Positions 48,401 to 63,400 of a stretch of DNA of 64,000 nt are shown piece after piece (the first letter of the stretch is position 1; each line of letters begins with the position of its first letter). Below the pieces are notes generated by a model that was not told where the DNA came from, searched no databases, and saw only the letters and a list, made by a program, of their open reading frames with translations. The stretch is taken from contig OU612065.1 in NCBI GenBank assembly GCA_914767715.1, positions 38,874,001 through 38,938,000 of the forward strand. The letters run 5' to 3'. Origin of the DNA: Membranipora membranacea (lineage: Eukaryota; Bryozoa; Gymnolaemata; Cheilostomatida; Membraniporidae). The translations under genes were made by a program, and so were the position numbers.

Positions 48401-51400
48401 TACCAAACCAGTAAATTAGCATCGCAGGTAACATAACGCGGTCATGACGATGCTTCATCTTACCATGTTCTGTGTGATCTTCCTTGAGTGTATTATAGTG
48501 ATAGATGAGCGGCATCACCAGATTATTCAGCCTCTCTCTGATATCGGCCACCACTACAGGTCTGCCTTGTGTTATACACTTCTCAAGGGACATAACTCCA
48601 GACTGATCAATCCTACAACAGCAACAATGTCTCAATGTAACATGTGTTTTTGGTATTGAGGTGACCGCGCCGTTGATATCATCGTTATATCAGAGACTAT
48701 AGATAATGAGACCTTCCACTTGCCATGATAACGTTTATAGCCGATGCGAACACATTGAAAATTAGGCTCCGCCCCTTTCTGGTGGTAATCGCTTGGAGGT
48801 AAGCATACCCAGTGCTATGAATTTACTATCAAAAATTGACAAGGTGAATGATTTAGTTGTTTATTTTATAAGTACATTCACACAAAACTCTCAATAATAT
48901 CAACTGGGACAAATGAAATCTAAGACTGTGACTTTTATATAAAATATAGACATCAAGGAAACAAAATACTTGGTGGATGATAAAACCTTTTGGTAATGTA
49001 GCCCCCATATGTATAGACAATTGAATATTCAATGTGAAAATAGTTAAATGTGAACAAGCACTGATGTTATATTCTCCATTTCCGGTGACTGAATTGAATT
49101 CATCAGTTAGGCCAGCACAGAAACTTTCTATAGCATAGGTCTGAGAAAAGTATCATCCTCAAAAATTCTAAGTCTTCCCGTTTAAAGTCAGCATATTGCC
49201 GATTGTTGCCTGAAGATATGTGCTTTGGACTGCTCTGAATCTGTCTATGAAGCCCAAACAAGTTTTCAAAGCGATTTGTAAAAAAGCCCCAACCATCCCA
49301 CAATAACTTTGAGGCAGAGAGGGAGGTCTTCTATCTCTCAATGCAGTAAATTCTTTACATTTGTCAGCATTGAATTGTCAGTATGAATCTGCTGACGATG
49401 CACTTTACTCTGATGCCGTTCTTACTTCAGTTTTGAATGTGTGTGTATGGTTGGTACTAGTCACCATGATTAAATTTTTTTTATATTAATCTTAGAGCAT
49501 ATATTAACAAACAAAAAGAAGCCCTCTTCCTCTTGTCCTCATACATGAAAACTTTGTCCATGAAACTCATCACAACAGCTAACCTATGTCAGGCCATCAT
49601 TACATCGCAGTGGGCAACAATGATGGATTATACTGCACAGCCCCCTTACTTTCTTACAGAAATACAGGCCTGTATAATATAAATCTCTGGCTAAGAATGC
49701 AACAACAAGTTGATAGTGACTTTGTTGCTGTCTGATCTGGTTTTGTCATCAAGATTGTGGTTATTTTGCCTCAAATAACTCAGGTGAAAAACCTGAAATT
49801 TTATTGAGAAACCCATTGCTGTCCAAGGCAGCAGCGCTTACCTTACAACCAGAAGTGGGCGTGACTGTTAAATAATGCTGATTGGCTATTCGCATTTTAT
49901 GCGCAAGTGGAAGGTCTCTATATCTATAGTCTCTGGTTATATAACATACAATAGACTTATGTTAATGGTTCAGAGCATATTTTCCCCTCTTATCTGACAA
50001 AGTCCTTGACATGCAGCTAAGTTGTGAGAGGTGAAATTGTACAAGTTTGTATCCAGCTAAGTTGTGAGAGGTGATATAGTACATGTTTCTCCTGATCATA
50101 CTGAACAGATACTCAGCATGGTTGACATACTTACACATTATCATCGACGGTGACAAGGTTGTGTCTGAGGATAGATTTAGAATACTCAGACAGGAAGTCG
50201 ACGCCCTCATTATATGGATCTATGATGAGTGAAGGTCTCTGCCACGAGGAGGCAAGAATAGCAGCATTCTCCATCTGCCTCACGTCCAAATCTATATACA
50301 AAAAATTGAAACAAATTATACATAACATGTTGTCTAACGAACCTGTCAGAGAATTATCCATATAAGCAAGATGGGATGAAACCTCGGTGCTCTTGCGCAA
50401 CCATCAGCAAATAAATAAACTTACATAACAGCGATGAGAATAAGAAAAAGAAGGATTAGTATACATCAGTCTTTGATCAGAAAGCTGAAGTCCAGGCTTT
50501 CTCAACATGGTTGATACATTTGAAATTAGGTCTTAAACGAGATGAGACATGATGTGATCTGGATTCGCTTTCTATTACCTTTCTTGATCCATTTGAGTTG
50601 GAGTTGTTCTCCCACCAGTAGTCTGACTAGACTGCTGATGTAAGTCTTATACTGATGTTTAGTTAGTATAGCAGAGACGGCTACAGCCTCGTCATATAAT
50701 CCATCGTGTATGGGCTCATCATCAGCTGAAGATCCCTGTCCCTTCTCAGTGTGGTGCTCCTCTTCGTGTACCTAGTAAACACAATCACGGTAATAATGCA
50801 ATGAATTTGCTGGATGCAGTATCCCCAGGTAATACAAAGGAAATGAATGTGATCAACTTCCAATATGAAGCTGACATAAAGCAAAATAATATTCAGGTGG
50901 TTACAATTATGAAAATTTTTCTCAGGCAACAGAAGGTCATGAAGCAGCACATCATAAACACTGATAGGAACCCGGTTTAGCAAAGGCAGCAATAGCAAAT
51001 AGCAACTTATAAGCAAATTCAAGCATTTCGGCATGATAATAAAATTTATTGTGACCATTCAAGATGCTGCAAACCTCATGTAAGGGCTCGAGTGGCTGCC
51101 CGTCTTTCTGTCGTGTTGGTGGAGCTGATCTCTCTCCCATAGCAGCACCCTCAGGTAATGGCTGTTGATTATAGTTGGGATCGTCAACTATAGTCGACTC
51201 ATCAACTAAAGTTGTCTCCCCCTCTCCCTCGTCACCCAGCAGCATTTCATCATCAGGTAAACTCTCTACTCCCTATACAATGTGTATGCAGCAAACCATA
51301 ACATGGTGTTTAGCAAAGCAGACCGACCGGTGCAATATACATAAAAATATACGTTTAGTGGCGGCTATTCACAGAGAGCAATTAAGAACACAAAAAGCTA

Positions 51401-54400
51401 CAAGAAATCACCATAAAATGGCCCAATCATTCAACATTATTCAATACAGAAACTCAAAATACTATGCTATACTACTATACAGCTTTCAACCATAATCACA
51501 CTGCCGCACATCAAACTGCTAGTCAATTCTAACTCTTTTCTCGATAAAACCTTTTTCACTTCAGTTTTAACATTTTTTCAATCATATTTTACAATTACAC
51601 AGACTATCACTTACAGCTCCTGTTCCAGCCCCGTCTCTCATGTGTCCTTCACTCATCTTAGAGCTTCGAGCTGATATAGGCAGCCTGTCATCAAACTCAT
51701 CCTGATCTGGAGCTAATCCTTCTATAGCAAAGTCTACAACTCTACCTCTGATGTGATCAACCTGCGGAAAAAGAATTAAAATATTCTCAGCATGATTTAT
51801 AAGAAGCAGCTTTTGATGGCAGCTTTGTCTTGTTGCGCTTTACACCAATTTCATTTTGCATGTCCAGCAGTATCCTCCAAAGTCTCAATACTACGTTGAG
51901 AATGTGTAAAGTATTAAGGATTACCTGACCTACATATACAGGCTTAGTTGTATTGTAAGAATGGTGTTAATTGGGGGTTTAGCATATTCCAATTGTGGTG
52001 GGCTCAATTAATACAACAGTCTCATTGTGTACTAAATACTACAACACTTACCGTATCTATAACAAGAGGTACACCCCTCTCTCTGAGACAGTGAGGCCAC
52101 TGTACAGTCAGCATCATCCGTCTGAAGTTGTGACTGTACGGTCCTAGATAACAGGTGAAGGCAGATGCCATAGCGACAGCACCGTTAATACAAGCTAGGC
52201 GAGTCGATAGGGACTTATGTACCTGCTCAGCTCTTGTCGTCTCGTTGGAGAGAGCCTGTAACAGATATATACATGTGAGGAAAGTGGTATCTTTGTTCCT
52301 TGAGATATCAGATGGATCGGCAATAAAAAATGTGGTATCATAAAGGGGAAATCTATCATGTTACCCTATACTATAAGCGCTCTGAAAATAATATTCAAGG
52401 TCAGTTTTATTCCTGCACTCAATAAAGAACACACCAGAAACTCAGGTTCTCTAGCAGGGACTGGGCAAAACAAAATCTCAGGGTTAATTCAAAATATGGA
52501 CAAGGACTATGGTTGAGAAATTACCTGTCTCAGATTAGCAGCTGTGTTGAGCATGCGGTCCATCTTGATAGTTTTCTCCTCTTGGTCATTCTTATCAATA
52601 GTAGCATCTTCAAATCCCTTGGCTAGATCTTTGAGTCTAACTTCGAGGGCTTTTCGTTTGGAGTCCAGGGTAGCCATCTTGTGCTCAGCGTTATCCACAG
52701 CTGATGTTGTGGAGACAACTTTGTCGTGTAGAGGTTTCACTTTGGATATCATCATTCTGTGATACCTACATAAACAAAGAAGCTTTCCCATGTTAAATAC
52801 TATATCTATGAGTAACACAGTATGGCAATCATAATAAGCATGAAATCTTTTTGTAACAGCACCAGACACATGTAAATATGACCCTGATATCCACGGTGAA
52901 AATTTCATCAGAATCATCAAAAGCTCTGCATGCATATAGTCATCGAGGTAAATTCAGTTTTCTAATAATGACACAAATTTAATTCACCGAAACTTAGATT
53001 CTGATCAAGATTTGTTTGACATATGGTCAATTCTAAGACATTCACCCAGAAGCTCCACCGTATATGTGGCTCCACTTACTTGACTACTCCATGGACCCAT
53101 TTACATAGTCCAGCACACGCTGTGTTGTTAGATTTCTTCTCCAGCGATTCAGGGTCGAAGCTTGTCTTCTTCAGGTACGGCTCAACGAGTACTAAAGTGG
53201 ACTCAGCCATCTGCTGGTCATCAAATGTGTTCAACTCCTCTATAAATCTATAATCAAAGATGTATTTCCTTGTAAAACTGTACAACAAACTTTCTGATGG
53301 AGTCTTGCAAATAAACCGGAAATTGTTTTTAATTCATCGCCTCAAATATTCAACTTTTACAAGGATCCACTATAATTCTGAGGTTCCAGACGCTAAAAGA
53401 TGCTCAGTAATGCATACTGCATACTTATAGATAGATTGCATCACTCACCTTTCAAGGTTAGCCATCTGACGCTTGGCTCCCTTCTGCCAGGTGAGATCAG
53501 CTGTGGGCGACTTGAGAATCATTATAATGGCTGCCATCAGATCTTCCACTTCGATGATTGGTTTCTGCATAGCTCTCAGCTCCTGCAGGCTTTCCATAGT
53601 CATACCTGCCACAAGCTTCTTTGTGTCTATGGCCAGAGCGCTAGCTTTGAATACAGCTCTCTCGTGGGCAACCTGTGAGAGTGGAGGGTTAATATGTAAC
53701 AACATACAGATCGAATGTAGATTCAAATTGTGTTATGATGAAAAATATTATAAAAATTACCCTATATGAACAAAGTATACATTGGATTTTGATTATTGCT
53801 AGATTTCAATTCACTATTTATTATTATTTCAAATATGTACAAACCCCCTAATTTCAAGACATTCAATTATTGGCCAACATGAAGTGCACAGAATGCAATA
53901 ATTCTCGTCTAGGACATAATATTTGATGCCATTTCCATATTTATGTTGTGAATGCAAACCGATCAGACGGATCGACATGAAGAAACAACAGAACAGCTAC
54001 CTGGTATTCTGGAAGCAGTTTCTTAAGCTTTTTGATTTTCTCGAGTTGCTGCTTGACAATCTTCACTTGTTGTTCAGTGATAGCAGTATCTTGTCCTATC
54101 TGTGCTAGGATCTTGGTCGTTCCCTGAATAAACAACAATGAGATGATATAATTTATCTCTTTTTAGCTTTGAAGTTCTGCTAAGCATGTAAGAGTCAATC
54201 CCTGGTAATAAAATTTTTCCTTTTTAAAACTAATTTTGGCCACTTGATGTAAGGGGGGGGGGGGATGAAACAATTTCATTTAAAAAGTCATAATTGTTGC
54301 CTCCTCCTTCTTTTGAACGGGAAAACCAATTAAATAGTTTGTAACAAAGACTCACAGAGATTCTCTCATCCAATACAATCTTCTCATGCTCGAGCTGTTT

Positions 54401-57400
54401 GTGTAGTTTAGCTGCCAGGTCGTTCTCTTTGTAGATCTGTTCTAGTGCTGAGCTGATGGACTCATGCTGGGCTACAATCTCATCATATCGTCTCTTAGCC
54501 AGGCTCATGTACCTAGTAGAGATATCAAACAACAATACATTATTATCTCAATATTTGTGGGTTGTTCGCAAAATATGGCTGTGCGAGACCTGAATTCCCT
54601 GTTTGTGGCGAGTGTATGCGTGATGAAGGCGAGTGTATGCGTGATGAAGGCCAGCCAATAATATATTACCAGTTCCGAATTCTGTCATTTATTTTTTGCG
54701 GTATATCTAAGTTAACAGTAGATTGGGTGAGAAAACATTGCTATATATGGCATCAGAGAGAACAAGGACGAACGTATGTGCCTCTCGCAAAGATACATTT
54801 ACATTCACATTGCATAGCTTTTAAATTTGACTCATGTGCATCTTTTCATCAGTTTACTAGAGAGATAGAGACATACCTCTGTATGAATTTCTCGTAGGTA
54901 GTATTAGTGAGATGGTTATAAGATCCTGATGTCTCCTCTTTACCATCAGCCTGTCTTATCACCAGGTGCATAGAGGCCAGCATGTGGGACATATTCTCCT
55001 TCTGTAGTGGTTTCATCCACTCAACCTCTGCAATGAGTAAGACATATAAGTTAAACAAGCTTCATACAACCCTATATTATGTGCCAATCAATTTCATTGC
55101 AGCTTTAAAAAAATCGTATATATTACGTTAGTGAGAGGTCAGGCACAGAATACTAAATATTGTCAGCGCCAGCCCCATTCTATGTATTTGATATAGATGA
55201 CCTTCTCTCTCACCTTTTATCTGGAAGTTGGCGTGTTCGACCAGTAGTTGTTTAGACCAGTGAGGTAACCACACATAGTTAAGACACGTGATGAGAGATG
55301 GGAAATCTCTACATCTCTTCTGGAATGTATGACTTCCATCGGCTGAGATGAGACAAATCCTAAAGTTGTTCCTCACAGTGCTGTTGAAATCAATAGGATT
55401 GATTATGTGGTGGGAGTAAAAATAGTAAACACAGCATGAACCAGAATTTAACACGTTCCATTGGTTAGCATATCCTAGTCTGATTAAAAATCAGCACATA
55501 CATAAGTAGCTCAGGGTAAATATACACAAGAGTTAGTGTCTGGAGGATCTGGTACTGTTTTGAGTTAATCACATAAATTTTCATGTTTTTTTATGTTTGT
55601 ACAGCAAAAATGAAGCCTTATAAAGTGATAGTAGATAAACTTTACAAAAAGTTCTCTTTTCAAAATATGAATACAACAAGGGCCAACAAAATTGTCTTTA
55701 TGGCCAGTCAGCGTTGTGCACACATCTTGGTCATACTTACTTGAGGAAGAAGTTCCAGGCCACATCCCTAGTATAAGTTAGACCAGCTTGTGTGACATCA
55801 GTCCTGATGGAGTTAATGATGGTAGTTGCCTCCTCGTGAGTAAACAGGTGAGTGATCGACCCAGATACAATAAACTCAGTAATAAATACTAAGAAGTTCT
55901 CATTGAATAACTCATCCTCATGAAGCAGGAACAAGATCCTCTCATGCTAGAAAAAAAAGCAATCAACAACAGTCAGAGATTGGTTTAACATAGCAGCGTC
56001 ATTTTTCCCAACAAACATGCAGTGAAAATAGAAGGAGACATATTGAATGAAGACTTGAAATTTTCTACAAAAAAGGGGAAATGTATAAGACCTTGAACTT
56101 TCTCGTATGTCACATGCATGACAAGACAATACCGCTCTCTGCCGACTGTGTATGATAGTCAGTAACAAGCATTTAACTAGGTCTAACTGAGTAAACGGGT
56201 AAGGGGAAAAGTCTACAATCCCAAAATCTGAGAGCCAGCCTAACAAAACACTTCAGTTATTGGTTTAACATGAAATGGAGATACCTTAATCTTCTTGTCC
56301 TGAAATAAGATGCAAAGTGGTGTCAGCTCAAATCGATTAACTATTGGATGAAATGACTAACAAATTGGATTAGTGCTATACATCAATAATATTGGTGGGT
56401 ATTCAAAATAATATAGCAATTAGTGGTATATTGCTTCAGGATTTTAAGCCAGGCTTGTGAAAGTCATTATCACAATGGAACTCTTCTATGCTAGTATTCC
56501 AAGGAATACCAGGTTCTGTAAAATGCTGTCATTTCCTGATATCACTAGAAATTCCAGGAATATTGCATTGTAGGACGATTATTTGAGATGCATTATTAGC
56601 AGTAGGTGAAGAGTTGACATTGATTACCTTGACACCAGCCCTTGTGTAGGCACAGACGAGTTCTGCCTTGAATAAATCCATCTGGTTACCATGATTCATC
56701 ACATTGAGGCTCGAGTTAATCTGACAGGTGTTGAAGTCACTGAGATGAGCTGCCAGTTTGACCATGATAGAAGTGACACCTGGGCAGCCCTCGCCTATGA
56801 TGTGCATGTGTGCAACTTCATGAGGTGATGATATAACCCTCGCTGTAAAGAAAACACAAAAGTTTTAATAAAATATTAAACAAGTTTTAATAATACATTA
56901 TATGATATGAAATACCGGACATGAATTGACTCCTTATGAATTTTTGACAAAATTATGGTCCTTATAAGTTTGGTGGTTAGGCCTATTACTTGGTAATTCC
57001 AGGTAAAATTGCATTGTGGAAATGCTGTTGACATGGCGTATTAAATTGCATTAGATGATACTAGCAAATCATTGTCGGATAAATAATGGATTCAGAAAGG
57101 ATGTAAAAATTGCAGCTTCAACACACAACAAACTTACCGAGTCTGCAGATATGCTGTACTGTATAGTCATAAAGAGACAGTCTGATTTTAGGGTAAACTT
57201 TGTTGTACTCCTCGATGGCCTGTACTAGGAGACCTCTGACAGTCTGAGTGTTCCAGACAGGCTTGTAATCATCACAGTGATACTCGTCAGCGCTGTGTGA
57301 CATCGGCAGCGGCTCTCCAGCTGTGATCGCTCCGCTGTCCTGCTCTATAAGGTTACTGAACAGAGGCTTCTTACCATCGTGAAGCTGCTTAATCTGAAAT

Positions 57401-60400
57401 ATGGAGGATATAGGTATGGCAGAAAAACAAAATAGGGTGGCTTTTAATGTTAAAGTGGAAAGAAACAGATTTCCAAAGCGTATAAATATTTTACATAAAA
57501 GTGTGAGTCATTACTGAAGAAGCAGGCTGACGGCGATATTGTCAGATCGAGAAGCTGTGCCAGATTCCCTATAAGCTATTCTGACATGGCAAAGCCTATT
57601 AATTAGGTCGATTAGCAGCAAAGACAATCATATATAAGGGGTAGAAAGAATCGCACACAAACTTCTGAATTCGTAGGAAATGAAGCTACATAGAGATAGA
57701 TATCTAGGGAAGAGAAAATCTAGCTGTCATCAATTTATCTTCATGCAAAGAAGTCTAGCAAACAGACGGACTGTACGACGCTAGCCTGGTCTTCGTGTCA
57801 GTAAATCTTCGTAACCAGGCTAGACTACATAATAATTAAGCCTAGGAAAAGAATTTACCTCAAACTGTACACGCCTCTGAATAGTCTATGAATATAACAA
57901 TATGATGACAACCAGTGACAATCATAATATACGACATGTAACCGAGTTACAAGAGGGAAAACAATGAGAGCCGAAAAATTTTGGTTATGAGTTGAACCTT
58001 CCATTTAAGCATGTGAAACACTCTCTTTTCGCTACAAAGACTGCGCTCATTGAGGTTATTGAATCTCAAACACCAAAGATCTGATTAATATGATCCATGA
58101 TATTATTGTCATGGGCAAATGGGCAAATGGGCAAATGGGCAAATGGGCAAATAACATCCTAGCTTGAGCTCCAAAGCCATTGTGATGAGGGGTGGTCGCG
58201 GGTGGATGTGGGCGTAAGCTAGCAATCGCCCACAAAATACACCCACCTGGTCTTCATTGTGGAAGTCTTTCCTCACAGCAGTTTTGAATGCTGTGGTATA
58301 TCTATTCTTATCGACTTCATTCACCATCCTGGCTCCATATACAAAATCGCATTCATGCTGCCACAGATAGAGCAGATCCTGGGTACCGCATCCAACTCTT
58401 AGTGACAGGGTTAGATTCCTGAAACCACATTATAAGTTTGTGCATTATAAATCATACTGAATATCCTTTTAAGAAGTTGCTTCCTCTCGCAGAAAAAGGT
58501 TCCTTTTAGATTTTTTGAAAAGTAGTGATTATTTTTAGGGATGTTGGTCAAGTAAAAATATTATGTCCAGATACGAACAATGTTCGTAGTATATGTACCA
58601 AGTCACATACTTGTATCAGATAATTAATAGCGCAGATTGTTCTTTTCAGACTGCCCTTACCTAAACACAACAGAGAGGTCTTTCATGGTGAAGCTGTAGT
58701 GACATCTCTTTGGTGTATGGAGGAACATCTGAGCCAGCTTACTCTGTAGCTGTATAGTTACGCTGACTATCAGAGTCAGCAGATTCTTCATCGCTTCATC
58801 TTCTGTGTTTATTGCGGCTTTCACCTTCAAATTCAAATAATACGATATAAAAAATGGCTCAGAACAGTTTGGGTGCTAGATGCGTTCATGTGCATGGATG
58901 GATAATTTTTCTATGGCAGGGTTGTGAGAACATAAGGTTAGTTAGAGCAAGGAGTTACACTCCTTGGCGAGACTGTAGTATGTGTTCAAGAGTATCCCAC
59001 AATACCTTTTGCTGATCAAATTAATGATAACATATATGGGATTGATTCGATTCCTTGGAATATCAGACAAAACTTGCATTGTGGAAATGTTGTGAACATG
59101 CCCTATTGGAATGGGTATATATACTCAGTGTAACGAAAACTATGACACCACCACCGCTGTCACTGGAGGTTTGATCTGACTACCGCTGCCACCGGGGGAA
59201 TGAAGATATGATGTGATGTGTAGAGATGTGGAGGTATGTGATGCGATGTATTTCTAACTCTAAACTAGTGTATTATCATATCAACCTTACCATATATCTA
59301 TATCTAGCAGGAGTTGCCATACTCCCCATACTGTCGTATCTTTTTAACTGAACAGAGAGAGTCAGGCTAAATGATTATCATTTAGGTAATGACAGCGCAG
59401 CATTTTGATAGCAGAGGAATATTTGACGAGCTCGAGCGATCTATACTTACGATAATTAGTCTCACTCACTCAAAGTTTGAAAAGAGAGATGGATTTGAGC
59501 ACTAGGTAACAATGATTTCTTTAATATCATTTTGACAAAGTTGATTAAAACTAGTGTGTTACCTTCTCTTCCTTGATGCCGAGATGTTGTGCTGCTGAAG
59601 CACTGATACTTGAGCTGGCCTGTAACTCAGGAGTTACAAAGTGTGTGTGGAGTAGTGTTCTGTATATTCTCTCCAGCTCCTTAGAACTGCAAATAAGTAT
59701 CAACACTCACGAAATATTAAATTTAATTAATTATTACATCGCAGTAAGTCGACATATGCCCTGAATATTCTTACAGTGTGAGATAACTAGGCCACATGTC
59801 ACATTCTACCTTGACAAATCTTCATCAGTGCACCCTGACAAACTGAGAATCACCACTGAATAATTAGTTAGTAGGCCTGACACATGCCACATGACACATG
59901 CCGCATGACACATGACACATGCCACATGACACATGACACATGACACATGACACATGCCACATGACACATGACACATGACACATGACACATGAAACATGAC
60001 ACATGACACATGCCGTAGGTAGAACAGCTTCTCTGGAAGTAGGAAAGAGAAGAACACTAACCTAGGAGTGTTACAGTTGAAGAGAGCGAAGTGCCTGAGT
60101 AGTCTAGCACTAAGCTGTGGGACGCTGACATTAGGTCTCGGGTTCACAGTGCTGACGTAGGTCACATTCCTGACATAACGCCACTGTAAGTTCTCAGCAG
60201 AGTAAAATCCTCCTTCATCCAGGTGCTGCCTGATAATCTCAACAGCTGACTGATAACCATGCTCATCCACCTACATAATTATCATAGTGAATAGTAGAGG
60301 ATAAAAAGTCAGATCGAAATATACATTGAGATACCAGAAATCAGGACTGAAGCAAAATTGAGCAGATTTCAGTGATTGTATAGGATAAATCATGGCATAA

Positions 60401-63400
60401 GAGTCGACTTCACACAATTTCAAGCTTTTATTATCAATTTGTTGCAATTTTAGACTTGTTTTTCTGTTACTTTTTAAAAGAGTGTTGTTATTTTATTACA
60501 GAACAAATAACTTGCTCAGGAAGCTCAGGAAGGTAAAGTTGTGAATGACAGATCTGATGACTTACATGAGACAGGTTAAGATCATCAACTAGGCAGATGA
60601 GTCTCTTGTTTCCTTTTGGTACATAAGTTCTGCCATGCTTCCACTCAAGCTTCTCATTAAGCCTCTCATACATGAGTCCTGATGTCGTAAACCTATCAAC
60701 ACAATAACAAATATGAGATGTAGTATGCGTATGGAAATTTAAAATTTCACCATAGTTTTATAATGATAAGTTACACATGTGTAAACTGCCAAATGAACTA
60801 TGCAAAGTTGGAAATTTTGGTTTGGCTAAAGAATGGTACAATTAGCAATCCCAACTAAACGATAAAAAGTAAAAGTTAACTATTTGCAGTGTCACTAGAA
60901 AAAATTTATGTTTAAGCAAATTTAGAAATTTAGATATAGCCTAATCATTTTTGCAACAATGTCATAAATAAGATATGACAAGAAAATTTGTGAGAGATTC
61001 TTACTTGTTTGCGCTGATGTTGAGAGCGAGTACTTCAGCTACTTCTCCAGTGCTCACGTTTCTGATCCTCTCTTTGATAATGGATGATTTACCACATCCT
61101 GCACCTCCCACTAACATGACAGGTTTACCGACATCTGACAGTTGAGACAGCAGGTAGTATAGTTGCTGTAATTAGGGGAGTAAAAAAGAAAGAAATAACT
61201 AACGAGAGAGAACAAATGGTGATCTTTGAAATATCAAGTTTAAGATTTTGAGAAGCAAAACAAGTAACATTTAGCGATACATTATTAATGTGTATGTAAA
61301 TAGCATGTATATTGCAGGATCCATCCTCTTAGTTAATTTGAGCCATTAAGCGTGAGCCGAGCATACAATAGAAAAATATCTTGTCGGTTTATTGAAAAAG
61401 ACGATTCCAGTATTTGAAACATCAGTGAAAGCAGGGAGAATGGAAAGTGACGCTAAGGTTGTCAGATGTCAGCTTAGTTGGTATATCTAGGTGATTTAGG
61501 GAAAATTATGACAAACTTACCCCATTGCTGATAGTATGTACAAAGGCGTCATTAGGTATTCCTACATGAGGTGTACCGTTGTATGTGGCTATCACATTAC
61601 CCCAGCTAGTAAACTCTTTAGTCTCAGCATCAACAGCATAGTCAAAGATCTGTAACAATATAAACAAGTATGAAAAAACCAAGATGCATTGCTTAGGTGT
61701 ACTACCACCCTATCATAAAACTAAGCAAAGCTAAGGAAGGCTCCTCTTGCTTAGCATAAACATGACCCAGAATTTTTAGGGCCTTTAAACACCTTGCGAT
61801 GGTGAAGTATCCCCTCAATCACAACAAAGTACAGTCAGATTGTTGCTCAAACGCTTATAAAACTGAGAGCAACAAAACAATAGAATCAAAAAGCAAGAAC
61901 GCTTCTCCATGCAGAATACTCACAGACACTTTTGGCAGCGAGTCCAGTGGCTGTGGTTGGAAAATTCAATCAAAGTGAGAAATAAAGTCTAACAAACTAT
62001 TGACTTATTGAATCTAATACTCTCACTCTAAATTGCATACTATCACTCGTATAATTCTGTCATTCCTCCAGATTGACTGAGAAAGTTTGCATGTTAAAAA
62101 CCAAGTTGAATTACCAGTAGGCTACACATGTGTATGTTTAGAGTCAAAGACTACAACACCATATCTAGACTCACAGTTCCAGAGAATGGCCAGGTTATCC
62201 TGTCCTCGAATGTCTGTCTCCACCAGTCACTGAACGCCTCTTGATCTTCTTGAGCCAGAGTTCCAGCAAATGACCAGATGACGGCAAACACAAAGTATCT
62301 CTCAAATATCTCTTCACCCACTTCATCCATAACGTGAGATGTCTGAGCCTGCAAAATGGAAGAAAGTCTTTAAATGTCAACCACACATACACCTAATAGT
62401 TTTAAATGAAGACAATTCACCAGAGGGTTGCAAATACTCGCAGCTGTCTTAATCTTGTAATTGTCGTTGCGTATACGTTTCATGACATTGGTGAATTTTA
62501 ACACTAACCTGATTCGGAATTACCCTCTCACGACGATAGAAAAGACAATCTCTTACAATGAATTACATTGTACTGTGAGATGTAAAAGTTGACAATCCAT
62601 ATTGAATGTGAAAGATGGTTTCCCGGGGACAAGAAGTCGATGGTCCCGTATGAAAATTGATGCCATGTGTGTGTCACTATTAGTCTCATCAATAACTTAT
62701 TGGACAATATCAATCCTCATTGTAGTATTTACTGCATGGCTATATAATCTCACCTCAAACAGAGAGCAGAATGTAGAGATCATATTTTCTTCACTCTGGC
62801 GGATACATCGAGTGAACGAAGGGATTCCCCTGGGTTTCCTTCCAGCCACTGGAGGATTAGTAGCGGCGGTGAGATAATGAACCACTTTAGGAATGTATGC
62901 TTCAGCCAAATCACCTGAAATAGAAAACTATCATTGTCAGCGTAGTATTCAATATCAAAGAAGTTGAGCCAAAGAAGTTAACAACAATCATTGCAGCATG
63001 TGACATGGTCGTACGCTTACATTTCAGATGTTGCTGAAAATGTTGGTTAAAATCAGTTTTTTGATTCAGTTGCCACAGTTCCAAAAAGAGACAAGGTCAA
63101 TATCATAATCAAATATTGAGTATTGAAGGGCAGGCACTCTAACCAACCGAGCTACCTCCTACTCTGCACATGATGGGTCTTACCTAGCAGTGTTTTGTGC
63201 TCATCAGCTCTGTGATTGAGCCAGTGGGTGAGCAGCATCTGCCAGCCAAGATCTTCTTTATTCATCACTAGAAGTCCGACATTAGCCAGAATGGCTGGGG
63301 TGATGTTCTTCAGAGAGTCACTCTAGAAAAATAAGGTGAATGTTAATGTAAATCATCTCATTTTTGTAGGTCAAGGAATCTTGTAGGTGTAGGAAAAATC

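Noticed and set aside
49103-49303. 66-codon minus-strand frame between dynein exons 30 and 31
   Set aside because: It lies inside the TIR transposon, and exons 30 and 31 already join in frame without it.
59806-60270. Single 154-codon minus-strand frame
   Set aside because: Only 60062-60270 is exon. The rest reads through the intron donor into a minisatellite (repeated CHVSCVM).
63121-63170. tRNA-like A box on the minus strand (GTAGCTCGGTTGGTTAGAGT)
   Set aside because: Only the 5' half of a tRNA is present and no B box follows; a decayed tRNA-derived fragment at most.
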